A stretch of DNA of 64,000 bases, taken from contig NC_052134.2 of assembly GCF_016086655.4 (NCBI RefSeq), positions 13,330,001 to 13,394,000 of the forward strand, in the 5' to 3' direction. The position numbers were made by a program, and so were the translations under genes. The notes beneath the pieces were generated by a model that saw nothing but the letters and a program-made list of their open reading frames with translations, was not told the DNA's origin and did not search any database. This DNA is from Lepeophtheirus salmonis. Taxonomy: Eukaryota > Arthropoda > Copepoda > Siphonostomatoida > Caligidae. Of the stretch, positions 1 to 11,939 are shown piece after piece (position 1 is the first letter of the stretch; every line of letters starts with the position of its first letter).

Positions 1-2190
1 CACGAATTATCCATCATTGGATGTTAATATGCTGCCTGTAATGGAACCAACAACTCAATCAGAAACAGTGAGAAACAATTTGAATGCATTACATTCAACT
101 ACATGTGAATACATGAAAAATGAATCAAATGTCAAAATTTAACGGGCTCTTTCGCATAATATCAGAGATAGAGCAACAAAAGATCTCAATATTGGTGATA
201 TGGTATTTTACAAACGAAATAATTACTCGAAATGGAAAGGTCCCGTTAAAGTTATTGGAAAAGGTAGTCAAGTGTATTTAGTACGTCATTGTGCTTACTG
301 AATAAGATGTCATGTTTGTGTACTGCAAAAAGATGTGAAGATGCGAAAAAATGTTGTAAAAGAAGATGTTCCAATGATTCAACAAAAAAAAAATGTTGAA
401 GCCCGTATTGATCATGATCATAGTTAAATACAAACAAACGTTGAAGAAGCTCGTGATGATGATACCGAAGAATATCATTATGGTCGAAGACAAAGAAATG
501 TTGTGGAAGCTCGTATTGAAGATCAAAATGGCTTCCTAATCCTAATGTACAGGTTTAAATAAGGTGTATGTCATCCACGTAATGAAGAATAAGTTGTTTT
601 TGAAAAGGATCAAAACTGTCGAAAGGCTGGAGGGAATTCTGGCAAATGGTTCAAAGGAAAATTTATTTGCAGAGCTGGCAAAGCCAATGGAAGATATAGA
701 AGGTTCCATAATATCAGAAAAAATGGTAGTATTGAAGAATATTGTGTTGATATAGATACCTGGAAGGAGTTTAAGGTGGTAGAAGATGATCATGAAGTAT
801 TGTTTAATATTAACTCTGGAGAAGTGAAGAGTGCAAAAAGAAATGAAATTAGCAATTGGAAAGTGGAAGGTCAAAAAATTATTTTAACGAGATGAGTGGT
901 GATAGAAAATATGGTACAAAACAAGTGAATCATAAAAGCAAGACTAGTAGCAAGAGGATTTGAAGAAAAGGACAATGAAATCCGCAAAGAATCACCTACC
1001 TGTAGCAAAGAAGGATTAAGAATGGCAATGATGTTGATGAACTCAAATGGTTGGAATTGGAACTCCATGGATATAAAAATTGCTTTTTTTACAAAGAGGT
1101 CCAATAACAAGAAATGTCTTTTTGAAACCACCTAAGGAATATTATATTGGAAAATAATGGAAACTCAACAAAGTAGTATATGGTCTGGTTGATGCAGCAA
1201 GAGCTTGGTATTAGCGTTTTAAAAGTTTTTTGTTATCTGTATTCATGTTGAGAATTTCTTGTGGGCTGGATCTAGTGTATTTAAAGAAAAAATTGGGAAG
1301 ATTCAAAAAGAATTTCAAACAAAAGTGAAGAGATTGGAAATTTCAAATATCTTGGAATCAATGTCAGAAGCCAAAGGGATGCAACTATTCAAATGGGTCA
1401 ATTTCAGTATATCTCGTCTCTGGATGCCATCAGTTAGAGCGACAAAAGAGAAAAATATGAGAGAAGATGAAATCAAAAAATACAAATCTATAATTGGCCA
1501 GCTTAACTGTGTTGCGACCTAAAGTCTACCGGATATTTCCTTTGGAGTCTGGGAGCATTAAAGATGAAGGAACCAGTGGTACAAGATATAATTGAAGCAA
1601 ATAAAATGGTCCAGAAAGGCACGACAAGCAATGTCAGAATAACTTAACCAAGGTTGGAAGATTTAAAAACGTGCAAAATTACATATTATACATATGCATC
1701 CTTTGCAAACGTCGAAAACAGTGGATCACAAATGGGAATTTTCGTCATGATAGAAGACAAAAACACAAAAATATACCCAATTACATGGGTATATAAAAGG
1801 ATAAAAAGAGTGGGTAAGTCAACCTTGACAGCTGAAACTCTGGCACTGTTGGAGGGAGCTGAACTGTGCTTCTACATCAATAGTCTAGTGTATGAAATTT
1901 GCGTATTTAAATTAAAAGTGATTTTAAAAACAGATTGCAAATCCTTCAAAGAATGCCTTCAAACAACGAAGCAAGTAGAGGGCAAGAGATTGAGGATTGA
2001 GATTGCAATACCGAAGGAAATTATGGAAAGATCGGAAATAAAGAAAGTTGGTTGGGTCTAAACGAAATATCAATTAGCAAATTGTTTTACCAAACATGGG
2101 AGTTCAACACTCGACCTCATGGAGGTGATCCAAACTGGTCGAATTCCGACAAACAAAAAAGATGAGGAGAATGTGAGAAACATAAACAAG
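1..2190 (+). pseudogene. Ty1/copia-like (GalEa-type) pol relic: integrase end, RT, RNase H
   Basis: Successive frames on the plus strand read as the 3' part of a copia pol gene. At 160-300 there is an integrase C-terminal module (GDMVFYKRNNYSKWKGPVKV). At 925-1020 the RT start reads IKARLVARGFEEKD then SPTCSKEGLRM. Next come DIKIAF (about 1070), a YGL..AAR.WY block (about 1180), FLWAGS (the position of the copia VDDFLW motif, about 1255) and YKSIIGQLN (about 1480). RNase H occupies 1654-2061, with an ASFAN motif where TDASFAN is usual, STLTAETLALLEGAE, and ANCFTKHGSS after an in-frame stop. At least five stops or frameshifts break the frame, and the catalytic aspartates of RT (VDD reads as VEN) and RNase H are damaged, so it is dead. 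The ..KWKGPVKVIG.. plus KARLVARGF combination resembles GalEa elements known from crustaceans; that clade assignment is inference. The 5' part lies outside the window. Confidence 0.85.
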
Positions 2191-2196
2191 TAAATC

Positions 2197-2360
2197 TGTC
2201 ACTATGTGTGTGTACTGAGCGAACTTCTCGAGTTATGGTGTTTTGTTCAGTCCGTTATAAGTAGTCATTGTTGTTTCATATTTATTATTAGCAAATATAT
2301 CTTAATCATTATTAGTAGCCAAGCCCATTCTTTCATCCGTAATCATATTAATCATTAACA
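2197..2360 (+). repeat. Candidate 3' LTR of the copia relic
   Basis: About 10 bp after the last pol codons a 164-bp stretch starts TGTCAC and ends TTAACA, in the position and size expected for a short GalEa-type LTR. It is preceded by a purine-rich tract. No second LTR is present in the window, so the call rests on position and TG..CA ends only. Confidence 0.25.
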
Positions 2361-2584
2361 ATAATAGTTATTTTTAAATAATAGACGATAAAATAATATA
2401 TTTATGTAACTTATTGAATCAAAACAGAAATACTTCTCAAAGAGAGTTTGTATGGTCTTAAAAGCGAATAGTTTTTTCAAATGTTAAGTAACCCATGGTC
2501 AAGTTAATGTTCCATATATTTATTTATTATTACCATCTACTTTCAGATTTCCTAATAAACCAGCGTTTCTATATTAATGCATAG

Positions 2585-3160
2585 TAATTTGCCGTCGCCA
2601 AGATTGGAAACCAACCAAAGGGTCAAGAATCTATTCTAACCCCTTCAAGGACTTTGACATCATCAATCACAAAGTTAAGTACACTCTTACGATCCTACGA
2701 TCCAGAGACCGATTCCTATTTCACTCGAAGACATTGCCTCTGGAACACAGAAAAAGATGAAAATTTCTCACTGCATCGTCTCACAGGACGGATCCAGATA
2801 CCCAGGAAGATCCTGGCAAACATTATTTTTATTATCGAAGATGCACCTCACCCGATTTTCACAAAAGACGGTCAAGATAGCATTTATAAATGTAAATCAT
2901 CTCTCAGAAACGCTCTGTGTGGATCTGTCAATCAAGTTCCAACTCTGTCAGGACAAAAAATAGAACTTAATTTGTTGAATACCATAATTAAACCTGGACA
3001 TACGCAGAGATGTAGTGTCTACGGACTTCGTGATATCAAAGATCATAACAAAAAAGGAGACCTAGTTTTGCAATTTGATATCGTCCTTCCAGATAGATTA
3101 GAAAAGGATTCCAGGGACATACTCTATGATGTCCTAAACAAATACACACGACAAGTTTAG
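2585..3160 (+). pseudogene. DNAJB-type Hsp40 retro-pseudogene (C-terminal half)
   Basis: One frame (about 2710-2800) reads SLEDIASGTQKKMKIS, the start of the class B DnaJ C-terminal domain. A different frame from about 2805 reads ANIIFIIEDAPHPIFTKDG, then LCGSVNQVPTLSGQKIELN, IIKPGHTQR, KKGDLVLQFDIVLPDRLEKD and a stop at 3160. Between the two frames the roughly 25-30 residues holding the usual KPGWK.GTKI.FP segment are missing, and that loss also shifts the frame. No J domain, HPD motif or intron is visible. An A10 tract lies at about 3301, 140 bp after the stop. The intronless copy, 5' truncation, frameshifting deletion and A-tract fit a processed pseudogene. A single open frame of 168 codons covers most of it but misreads the first part. 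Confidence 0.75.
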
Positions 3161-3565
3161 TTGTATGTTTAGTTTACTTAGTTGCTATTATAATTAATTT
3201 GTAAAATTGATTTTTTTTTGTTTCCCGTACAACATTTTTGTTAAATTCTATATATTTATATTTTAATAATTTATCTCATCTCGATTAATTGGTCCTTTGT
3301 AAAAAAAAAAGATACGATTTTTCGATTAATGGAATAACTGTGATAAATATACACGTGAAAAATTAAAAAAAAAAGAAGAAAAAAAAGTGCCCTCTTACTA
3401 ATGGAGCAGTGTCCTCAATTTTCGACTTTCCAATGTACTTAAAAAACGTAGAGTCCCATCGACGAATCTTAAAGCGAAGAGCCTATGAAGAAGACAGTAC
3501 TAAAAAAAGGAATTCTGATGATATGATTGAAAAAAGGTCAATTGTAAATATAGTCATTGATCATA

Positions 3566-5047
3566 CAGGGTTCGGAAGCAAAACGTAGACTGAATGACTG
3601 ATTTTCGAAAAATGTCAATAATTTTAGTTTTTGTTAAATAATTTGGAATTTTTTTTTTTTAACAAAACTTTGAGACACGAACTTCGTGAACATGTACCAC
3701 AGCCTCCACACGGCGGCTTAAAGCCTTTCAGGAGTTGATAATGAACTTCTCGGATAGGTTGTTCCACTCCTTCACAATGTCGACCTTCAGGGAGTCCACG
3801 TTCGAGTGAGATGTTCGGTTAGACTCCCTCTCCAAAGTGCCCCACACAGCAAAATCCAACGGGTTCAAATCCGGCGAAGATTTTTGGCACATGTCCTTGT
3901 GCCAAAAAGCAGCCATGTTGTTGGCGCAGAACTTCTGACATTTGGCCGATAAGTGTGAGGGTGCACCATCTTGGGTCCACACATAGTTGTCCTCTGGGTA
4001 GGTGGCCTGGAGCCATGGCAATATGGTAAACCTCAGCACCTTGTAGTAGGCCTCTTGACCAATTTTCTCCTTAGCCTTAAAAAAGAATGGATGCATCTTT
4101 TTGCCACCGGACTCCACGCCCCACAGGACTATTTTTGGGCTATATGTTTTGTACGGAACACCCCCTTGGTCTCCTCTCCAACGTTCGTTCTGACGGTTGT
4201 AGACCTGGTCGACAGTGAAAATCTTCTTGCCAGAGAATTTTTTTACTGTGGATCCATTTGCCTTGATCCACGCACGAACTTTCCTGTACATCTGCAGTCT
4301 CCTTTTCATCAGAGTATCTGTCAACAGGTGGTGTGGGGTTCTTGTGTAAGAGGACAACCCAATGTCCTCCTTCACAACCCTCCTGACTATCCCCTCGTCC
4401 ACGTCAAACTCGTTAGAGAGGCGATTCATGGATTTTGTGGGGTCCTCCTTAATTTTCTTCTTCAGGTCATTCAGAAACTGAGAACCCCTTTTCAAGTTGT
4501 GTCCCCCACTTACTTCTTTCCTTTAGAGGTCTTTTCTATCCTTTTCATTTATGGAGCACTTCACAATGTCCATAATCTCTGCCACCACAATTTTGGAATC
4601 CAGAAGGTCTGAGATCTTCTCCCTTTTTGCTTCTTGCTCACTCATGATGATAGATTTGAGAAATGTTTATTATTGTTTACTTATACAGAAAGGACAGGAG
4701 ATTCGGAATATGCAGGAAAAAATCACAAGACTGTAATGTTCCACGAACACCACTTACAGACGGAAGCAACGGGCCGGAGTAAAGTCAATAAGAACACCTT
4801 TGGATTGGGGGTACAATCATACACTAAAACATATATTCTGTAAGGGATTACATTTAAAAGGATGTACATATTATGACTATTAAAATATACCAACTCGTAA
4901 AAACACAAGGTACCTTACTATCTATTTAAAACAAATCCCTACGTCATGATCTAAAAGTAAATAAAAGACAATACATAACAAAGACCTCTCTATTTTAATT
5001 ACATAATTAGCATTTATTAACAGCCCACATTTTGCTTCGGAACCCTG
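3566..5047 (-). mobile_element. Full-length maT-like Tc1/mariner transposon with TIRs and TA target duplication
   Basis: The ends are inverted repeats. The left end reads CAGGGTTCGGAAGCAAAA and the right end, reverse-complemented, reads CAGGGTTCCGAAGCAAAA; similarity runs about 27 bp with four mismatches. Each end is flanked by TA (3564-3565 and 5048-5049), the standard target duplication of this superfamily. The 1482-bp element encloses a single minus-strand transposase frame. Both termini and the whole coding region are present, so this is the most complete DNA transposon in the window, although its gene is mutated. Confidence 0.88.
3728..4645 (-). pseudogene. maT-like (DD37D) transposase, interrupted near its N terminus
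   Basis: The natural start is the ATG at 4643-4645 (MSEQEAKREKISDLL, a helix-turn-helix start). An in-frame TAG after about 40 codons interrupts it, and the frame then stays open for 255 codons from 4495 to the stop at 3728. Catalytic motifs are IFTVDQ (first Asp), WTQDGAPSHL (second Asp) and SPDLNPLDF (third Asp). 37 residues separate the second and third Asp, the spacing of maT elements. NRQNERW and LPWLQATYPEDNYV are also family-typical. The C terminus stops early (EKFIINS) compared with relatives that run into a basic C..FR.RL segment; similar coding persists beyond the stop. It would cut and paste the surrounding element, but the internal stop makes it inactive as it stands. Confidence 0.85.
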
Positions 5048-5169
5048 TACATATGCCCTACCTAGTTTTATGAAAGCCTTGGGGGAGGTGACAAAAGGAG
5101 ACATTATTATTCTTTCCGTAAAAAAATGAACTTCTTTCAACACATTTAAAGGTTTTAAATATTAAAAGT

Positions 5170-6260
5170 AAAACTATTTGTGAAAGCAGACGAAGGCTTC
5201 AGAAACGGATAACCAATGCTAAATATTTATGTCGCCATCTAGCAATAAAAAATATGTCTTCTGGATTAAGTGAAGAAGTTCTGTCTACTATAGTATTTAA
5301 GTTTTCAAAAGAGCTCTTCCATCGTATGATCCATAATACAAAAATGGGAAGTACAACAAGAAACAATACAATGAAGACATAAAGCAATTTGCATTGACTT
5401 TACAGTTTTTCTGTCTGAAGGGTTATGATTATGTCCGAAGGACTTTCTACATTATATTGCCACATCCTTCTGTCCTTAAAACCTGGTATGGATCAATTGA
5501 TGATTCTCCTGGCTTCACTCTAGAATAATTTGAAGCATTAAGAATACGAGCTTAGCAACAAGAAAGCGCCAACGGGGAACAAATCTATTGTAACCTTACA
5601 ATGAAATGAGTATAAAGAAAATGATTGTGTTTGATGGTGCAGTAAATACTATGGGTACGTGGATATTTACTTAGGAGTTTCAGACGATTCAATGCCTCCT
5701 GCCACAGAGGTCCTTGCAGTGATGGTGGTTGCCATTAATAGGAGTTGGAAAATACCTATTGGAAACTTTATGAGAAAAGGCAACTTTGGTCTGTACGGCT
5801 TTGAGTAAAGTGTATGATACGAGTATAATCATTCCTAGTATTACATGTGATATACACTCTAGCAACTTTGCTATGTTTAACGCCCTTAGAGCTGTTTTCT
5901 GTCAAAATAAGATGGAAACTACGTTTCCTCATCCTTCCAATCCTGGAATCAAGATAGCAGTTATATTTGATATTTGCCATATGATGAAGCTCGTGAGGAA
6001 TACATTTGCATCTTTAGGTGTTTTGAAAAATCCAAAAGGAGAAGACGTTCGGTGGAATTTTATCGAAGAACTGTACTTTTTACAGAAACCTTAGGTCTGA
6101 GAGCTGGAACGAAATTGCAAAAAGCTTACATTGAATGGAGAACAATGAAAATGAAAGTAAACTTGGCAAGCCAAACACTTTCGAGAAGTGTAGCAGATCT
6201 TTGGACATGCTCTCAAACCAATTGATCCGTCGTATATTATTGTAGAAGACAATGTCAAAG
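5170..6260 (+). pseudogene. P-element/THAP9-like transposase relic, catalytic first half
   Basis: Plus-strand fragments in shifting frames match the conserved core of P-element transposases. In order they are FSKELFHRM (about 5300), FALTLQFFCLKGYDYVR (about 5390-5440), LPHPSVLKTWYGSIDD (about 5460-5505), VVAINRSWKIPIG (about 5730), IPSITCDIHSSNFAMFNALR (about 5835-5890), FDICHMMKLVRN (about 5965), GLRAGTKLQKAYIEW (about 6095) and VNLASQTLSRSVADLW (about 6155). The Asp of TCD and the Asp of DxCHxxKL are kept. Several stops and frameshifts are present, for example after the GFTLE segment near 5525. The C-terminal block with the catalytic Glu is absent here. It sits 120 bp outside the maT element and may be an older insertion. 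Confidence 0.85.
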
Positions 6261-6479
6261 ATCCTCATGGATGGAAATTCATAAACATGAATGTAAATAC
6301 TTGAAAATGTTGTATTTATATTCATAATTAAAAGCAAAGAAATGTAATGCCACTTCATTTTGAAACATTTATTTTGTTTGCCCATTGGCCGCTCTAGAAA
6401 ATTAGTTGACCTAGTGTCTCACAAGGAAATTATTATAACGGATCCAAAACTTAACAATAGTTAGAAATAAGCTTGGTGA

Positions 6480-6915
6480 AGCATTGGAAACAAATAAATC
6501 TGAAGTACTGAATATATTTACAAAAATATCAATAAATTCCACCGTTATGCTAAATGGGAAGCATTAATTCCTTGGAGCATGTATATCATTAGAATTTTCT
6601 ATCATAGATTACTCATGTAGACCAAATGCAGTTTATATGCTCATTGGTTGTAGAGTAGTTGTTAAAGCTCTGTGTGATATTGCTAATTTTGATGATGTAA
6701 GAGTAGGTTATATAGATACCACTCAGCCACGGAGCATGAGACGAAAATTTCTAAAAGATCAATATTTTTTTTATTGTAACTGCCAAGAATGTACTGAAGA
6801 TCCACTGAATCTTGAGAAGTTAAAATCTCATAGTCCATGCTGTCCCAAATATCAACGTTTATTGGATAGTAATAAATGCATGAACTGTAATATAATTAAG
6901 CTAAATATCAAATAG
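6480..6915 (+). pseudogene. SMYD-like SET/post-SET fragment
   Basis: The frame reads FTKISINSTVMLNGKH, an in-frame TAA, then GACISLEFSIIDYSCRPNAV, VVVKALCDI, RVGYIDTTQPRSMRRKFL and YFFYCNCQECTEDP, ending at 6915. The pattern S(C).PN.V, a Y.D after the SET strand and CxCxxC in a Cys-rich post-SET tail is the C-terminal half of a SMYD-family SET domain (lysine methyltransferases). The usual H of NHSC.PN is Y here. The N-terminal part of SET and the MYND finger are missing and one stop interrupts the frame. Most likely a decayed SMYD copy; an exon of a diverged gene cannot be fully excluded. Sequence after 6930 shows no clear continuation. Confidence 0.65.
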
Positions 6916-6929
6916 TTGAGAATGTTTTA

Positions 6930-9235
6930 AAGGATTTCATTTTATCCTAGGAAGTGGATTTGTCTCGATATTATCAAATAAAATAAATTTTGGATGAAGT
7001 ATAAAGAAGATAATGCAAATACACAATTGTGTTTGAAAAGAAGGGTTGAAGTATTTTCATCCCTATTACTATGTATCTTATAAGTATTGTGATGAACTGA
7101 TACATTATGACGAATTTCTAATGATAAATGAATTACAAGTTTTGTAGGAAAGGATTATTTTGGATAGGAGGAAGTACGACTGTACTTATGATATAATAAT
7201 GTCTGAATATTTTATATATCTTATTGGCATACTTATCAATAAGAAGGAATTAAAGTATTTACCTAATTTATTGTTAGAAACTAAGACAATCATGGGCGTT
7301 ATATAACCAAGAAGTCATTGCATGTTTGATGCATTCGATCGTATATATCACATGTTCCACATGGTTAAGAATAAATAATATCATTCTACAAATTGTAGTT
7401 ACTTCATTTAATTACCATTGGTATACGATCGTATTCCCCATTGTATACCTACGTTTAATCAAGAAATATTACTTAAATAATTAAAATAGGCAAGGATATT
7501 ATATTATTTTAATATGATAGTGCTCACGCACTATGATTTCTTATTAAGAAATGTTTTAGTGAGTGGATTCTTTTGGATGGTTTACACCGAGTAAATTAAA
7601 ATACAAGCTACCATGGAGGGGAAAAGGTTATTATACTAAAATTCGAGTATCAAGCCTTTGGTCACCAGTCCAAGTCCTTGAATATTCTTCACAAAATAAA
7701 AGCTAATCCAAAACAGGGATTCCCAACCACAGAGTCATAAAGAACTTTCGAATTTTCATTAGGTGGGAGAGGAGGCTTCTCAAAAGAATAGGGTAGACTC
7801 GGGTAAGATGATGACACAAATGATGATCCTGAACATATTTTTTTAGTTGCCTCCCTCCAAGGAGTTTTCCGTCCATGATATTATGATATAGATTTAATTC
7901 ATTTGGCCTCCCTCTTTCTCTTTACTAATTATTCAAAAGTAACCGAACGCATCAGTTGAAATTTAAATCAGTGAACTTCAGTTAAGTTGGTCCGGGGTTT
8001 TTTATGTGTTTGTCTTTATATGAAGTTAAGATACATTTTAGAATGCTAATCTTTTGTCTTGTGGCATTATTACATTTATTTGCATTTAAAATGTGGAATT
8101 TTAGGACATCATAGGCAGAGATCAAACATGGCATGTGTGGGGTAAGTTGATCACCTTCGAAAGGTGTTAAGCCGAATAAGAGACAAACGATTTTTTATCC
8201 TTGACAATATTGAGGATGCCACGGTCCAGAAACAAGACAAATTAACAGAACTTCCTTTTACTTTTTCGTGTAACATTAACTGATAAATCCAATTGATATA
8301 TATCGTCCAATAGTTAGTGAATAAAAGAGTAAAAAAATTTACCATTTTAAAATTATATATTTATTACCATGTTATTGGTTATAGTTAAGTATGTGTTTTT
8401 TTAAGAATGACCATCTTGCCCACCACATTGAGCAACTTACTTAAATCACGGGGCAATTTGAGCTATTTTTTACATCAGTATAGATATATTATATTGTGCG
8501 TAAATGTTATGGTGATTAATTTTTACAATCCAGACATATTCGTCAATTAATGTTTTGAAGAACTGGGGGGAGGGGAATGATAAAATAACAAAAGTTAAGA
8601 ACACTATGAACGTGCTAATAAAACCCTACTCAACTTACCAACTTATTCCTTGAAAAAATTTAAATGGTGTTCAAATTCAGGTTCCTACCTCTACAAGCTA
8701 CAACTCACGTTTAAGAATATCAAATACAATATACATATTATTTATACTATTGTGGAAATGTATAATATGGTATGTTAGATTGGGAGAGATTACGATAAAA
8801 GTGCATTAAATATATTTGTGTTCACTTTGGTAATAAGCTCACTTTTGATTAATTATCATATAAATAATTTATGCAAAAAATATAGCAACTACATCTTATG
8901 TAAATCTAAATCAGTTGTCCTACGGATTCAATAATTTCTTAATACAGTTCATTATTTTGAGCACTTTCAATCACAAATTCGTAATTTCTTAAATAAATTG
9001 CACTTCTTAGATTAAAGTTATTTAAAGCTATTTTTCTTTGTCCAATATTGTAGCTTATAAATCTGCATGTTAAAACTTGATATGATATTTCCAAACCTAA
9101 TCCAATATTGAAGGTGTAAAAGATTTTTACTATAAAATACAAGATACAAAATATGTTGCCCCAAAAAACAAGAATACTTTATTCTTATCTTCCCATATGA
9201 TAAATATCCACTTTTCTGGTAGTCAAAATATGATT
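6930..9235. other. AT-rich stretch without recognisable gene
   Basis: No open frame in this stretch resembles a known family and the longest frames (60-70 codons) look random in composition. A 13-bp hAT-like terminus (CAGGGATTCCCAA) occurs near 7714 but no partner end was found. I see nothing else structured here. Confidence 0.5.
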
Positions 9236-9239
9236 ACAT

Positions 9240-9560
9240 ACCCCATTTTAGTACATATATCATATATTTTGAAAGGAAGTTTGAAAAACAAGCATTCCCT
9301 TTCAAGTTAGCCTCAAGGACTCTAGTCTTCCGAAGGGGTTCTTGTAGTACATTCAAGACTCTGTTAAAGAAAAATAATCTCATTTCAGGGTCCCCAATAG
9401 CACTTCTACTAAGGACTCAGGCTTTTAGATTCTTTCACTCTCGCCAGAACATGTATCCGTCTACCAGACGTAAAAATAGATCTCCTAAATTCTTTGAGGG
9501 CATGAGCGACCTCCTTTGACTCCTCCTCCACCCTTGATCTGCTAGGAGGAAATTTATAGC
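9240..9560 (-). pseudogene. Coding-like relic, family unknown
   Basis: On the minus strand one frame (about 9548-9425) reads SRVEEESKEVAHALKEFRR and SIFTSGRRIHVLARVKESKS. After a one-base shift another (about 9415-9250) reads AIGDPEMRLFFFNRVLNVLQ and EPLRKTRVLEANLKGN. Base composition is higher in G+C than the surroundings and the two segments join with a single frameshift. I do not recognise the family. It could be a retroelement gag remnant or a broken host exon. Confidence 0.35.
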
Positions 9561-9564
9561 TACA

Positions 9565-11020
9565 ATTTTAATACAATATAACATTATATAGCATAAATGG
9601 ACTTAGTTAATGTTTACTATATTTTACCATATCCTTCGGAGGAAAATTTTCAAAGAACAGTTGTTACTTAATTATATAGAATTAACAAAAACAAAAAAAA
9701 ATGCAGAGTGATCATCTCTAAATTAAATAAATATATACAACTTAGGAGGCTTCAACAATTCATATCAAATGAAATAGCAACCCTAATAATTACAATATAA
9801 TCTACAAAACATATTAATTTATTTTCAACATGACTTTAACTGTGATTGTCAATTTCACATTTAAATTTTATATCCAAGACATTGATAAGTTTATAATAGT
9901 TGATATTACATAATCATTGATAGTATTTATAATATTTCTACCTTATCTTAAACTCAAGAAGTGGGTGAATAAATCTTTTTTAAAAATGCCTAAAAATGAA
10001 CGGTTTACTTTATATTCTTAAAACTTTTTATTTTTATAAAAAAATTTATATTATTGTATTTAACAATAATATACCTATTACAAATTTGCAATTTGAACAC
10101 AACATTATTTTTAATCTCCCCTGGTCCTCCTTTCACTAAAACTCGAGTAAGACTGCAATATATATATTTATGAAAAATAATATTACATATTCATAACTTT
10201 TGACTCTTATTTTTGAGGAGTTGAGAGTTGAAGCTAAGGATATGTCTAATTATAAGTAATATTGTTTACTTCTTAGAATAACTTGGAGCTTTACAAACGA
10301 TATGTGACGTTTATACATTTTGATGTTGTGTTGAATAAGAGTACATCGGATATTGAATGTTATATAACAATTGGAGTAAATAAAACCCTGTGTCATGAAA
10401 TGTATGGCCTCAACATGACTTTCCATTGTGCATCGATGCGTAGTCATATTTTCGGCATTGAAATTCCTTTCTCGTTTTTGGCTTGCAGTAGAGTTGACTA
10501 ACCCCTCTATTTAAGGCTTCAACATACTCTGAAATTTAAAAGAACAAATCAAGAGCTCATTAATTAAAATTTGAACGATTTTACTGACAACATCAATTAC
10601 AAAAGAATTGAAGACATCTTGGGGGCTCGTAATTGATATTTGTACTTCATTAAATGAAAAAATTTCCAAAAAATATACATGAATCTTCATGAAATGCCTT
10701 ACCAATTAAATAAATAAATAAAACTTTTATATGCAATACTACTTGATGCCAATGATAAACACTGATATATGAATTAAATAAAAGTAGTATCTGCTGAAAA
10801 TCTCTATAAAATGGCTAGGTTTGACAAAATCCTTTAAAAATAGGATAATTAGATACAAATGTCTTATTTTTTCCATCGTAATAGTTCATTCATTATATAC
10901 ACTATTTAAATAAGATTGTATTACGATATAATAACATAGTTTTAATACATATAATTAATGTCTGATATAAGTATGAAAATGACGGATGATTGAATTACCA
11001 GAAAATTAATTAAAAATACA
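9565..11020. other. AT-rich interval, nothing firm
   Basis: A 72-codon frame at 10283-10501 follows a plausible acceptor (CTTCTTAG), and a 64-codon minus frame lies at 10511-10705. Neither has a family match or supporting structure. The remainder is low-complexity AT-rich sequence. Confidence 0.4.
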
Positions 11021-11023
11021 AAC

Positions 11024-11564
11024 CTTGGTTTTGACACGTTGAAATATCTATGGTACTATTTTGAGTAAATTTGACGTCATTGCTCTCATCCAGGATGTAA
11101 CATTGTTCATTTTCTGTTTTAGGGGACAGTTTGGAGAGGAATTCAGTGGATACATAATCTTCATCAATGAACGGATCAGGTGATTCATGAGGAGAATAAG
11201 AAGTGGAATAAGTGGATACATCATCTTTAGCTATCAAGGGATTGGAGAAGTCATGAGTTGGGAATCTAGTCGAATAAGTTAAATCATTGGAGGTGGAGAA
11301 TGGCAGAGATTCCTACTCTTTTTGGGGGAAGATTCATTTGAGAACTATACCCTTTATTTGAAACTCTTCAGCTACGGAAATGATATCTTTTGGTTCCTCT
11401 AGAATCATTCTCATTTCTCCACTATCCACAAAGAAAAGGAGCTATTCCAAATGATCAAAGTTGATCCCTCTCAAATATATTAGGGGGTGTATCTGGATAG
11501 GTTCGGATCGAATGATGTCACAAAATACAGGGGAACATGCGCTAAGTATAACCTTGTGATCCAT
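11024..11564 (-). pseudogene. BTB/POZ-domain protein fragment (broken)
   Basis: The minus frame starting at the ATG at 11564 reads MDHKVILSACSPVFCDIIRS, then PLIYLRGINFDHLE, GEMRMILEEPKDIISVAEEF and QIKGIVLK. This is the core of a BTB/POZ fold of the lola/tramtrack type (HK.ILSACSP.F; P.I.L..I....L; A..LQIKG). In-frame stops interrupt it after FDHLE, after IVLK and again near IFPQKE. An open Ser/Thr-rich segment follows for 75 codons, with STYSTSYSPHESPDPF, and runs to AAG|GTTTGT at 11024/11023, a credible donor site. Upstream coding for the start of the BTB domain is out of frame. A recently broken transcription-factor-like gene, with its DNA-binding exons not found, is the best reading. Confidence 0.6.
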
Positions 11565-11939
11565 GATTGAACTCTGAAGTAACGCTCATATCTGGATCAA
11601 AGACTTAGGTAATTATCTATGATCCAGAAATGAGCATCACATCAAAGTTCTGTATTTTGACGCAGGTCCGAAAAACCTTGCTTGAAAATGGATTCATATT
11701 CATTCTATCGAATACGAAGGTGTTCCATCTTGTATTTGCTTGCAATCGTATTGTCGTAATTTTGTTTACAATTTTGAAAATATGAGATAGAAATGTATCA
11801 CTGACGTCACAAATGACGTAACAACTGATCGTAACGCCATATTGACAACCTTATATAATTGTTGATTCATAAAGCTTTTTTTAGAGGCTTTGCTCCAATA
11901 ATGCCATAAAGATCAGGGGAATCCGCTGGATTATATTAT

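Noticed and set aside
3971..4612. 213-codon plus-strand frame inside the maT element
   Set aside because: Antisense shadow of the transposase, whose catalytic motifs read on the minus strand.
7710..7730. hAT-type terminus CAGGGATTCCCAA
   Set aside because: No inverted partner or 8-bp duplication found nearby.
10283..10501. 72-codon frame after an acceptor-like site as an exon
   Set aside because: No family match, no donor or partner exon; AT-rich composition makes such frames common.
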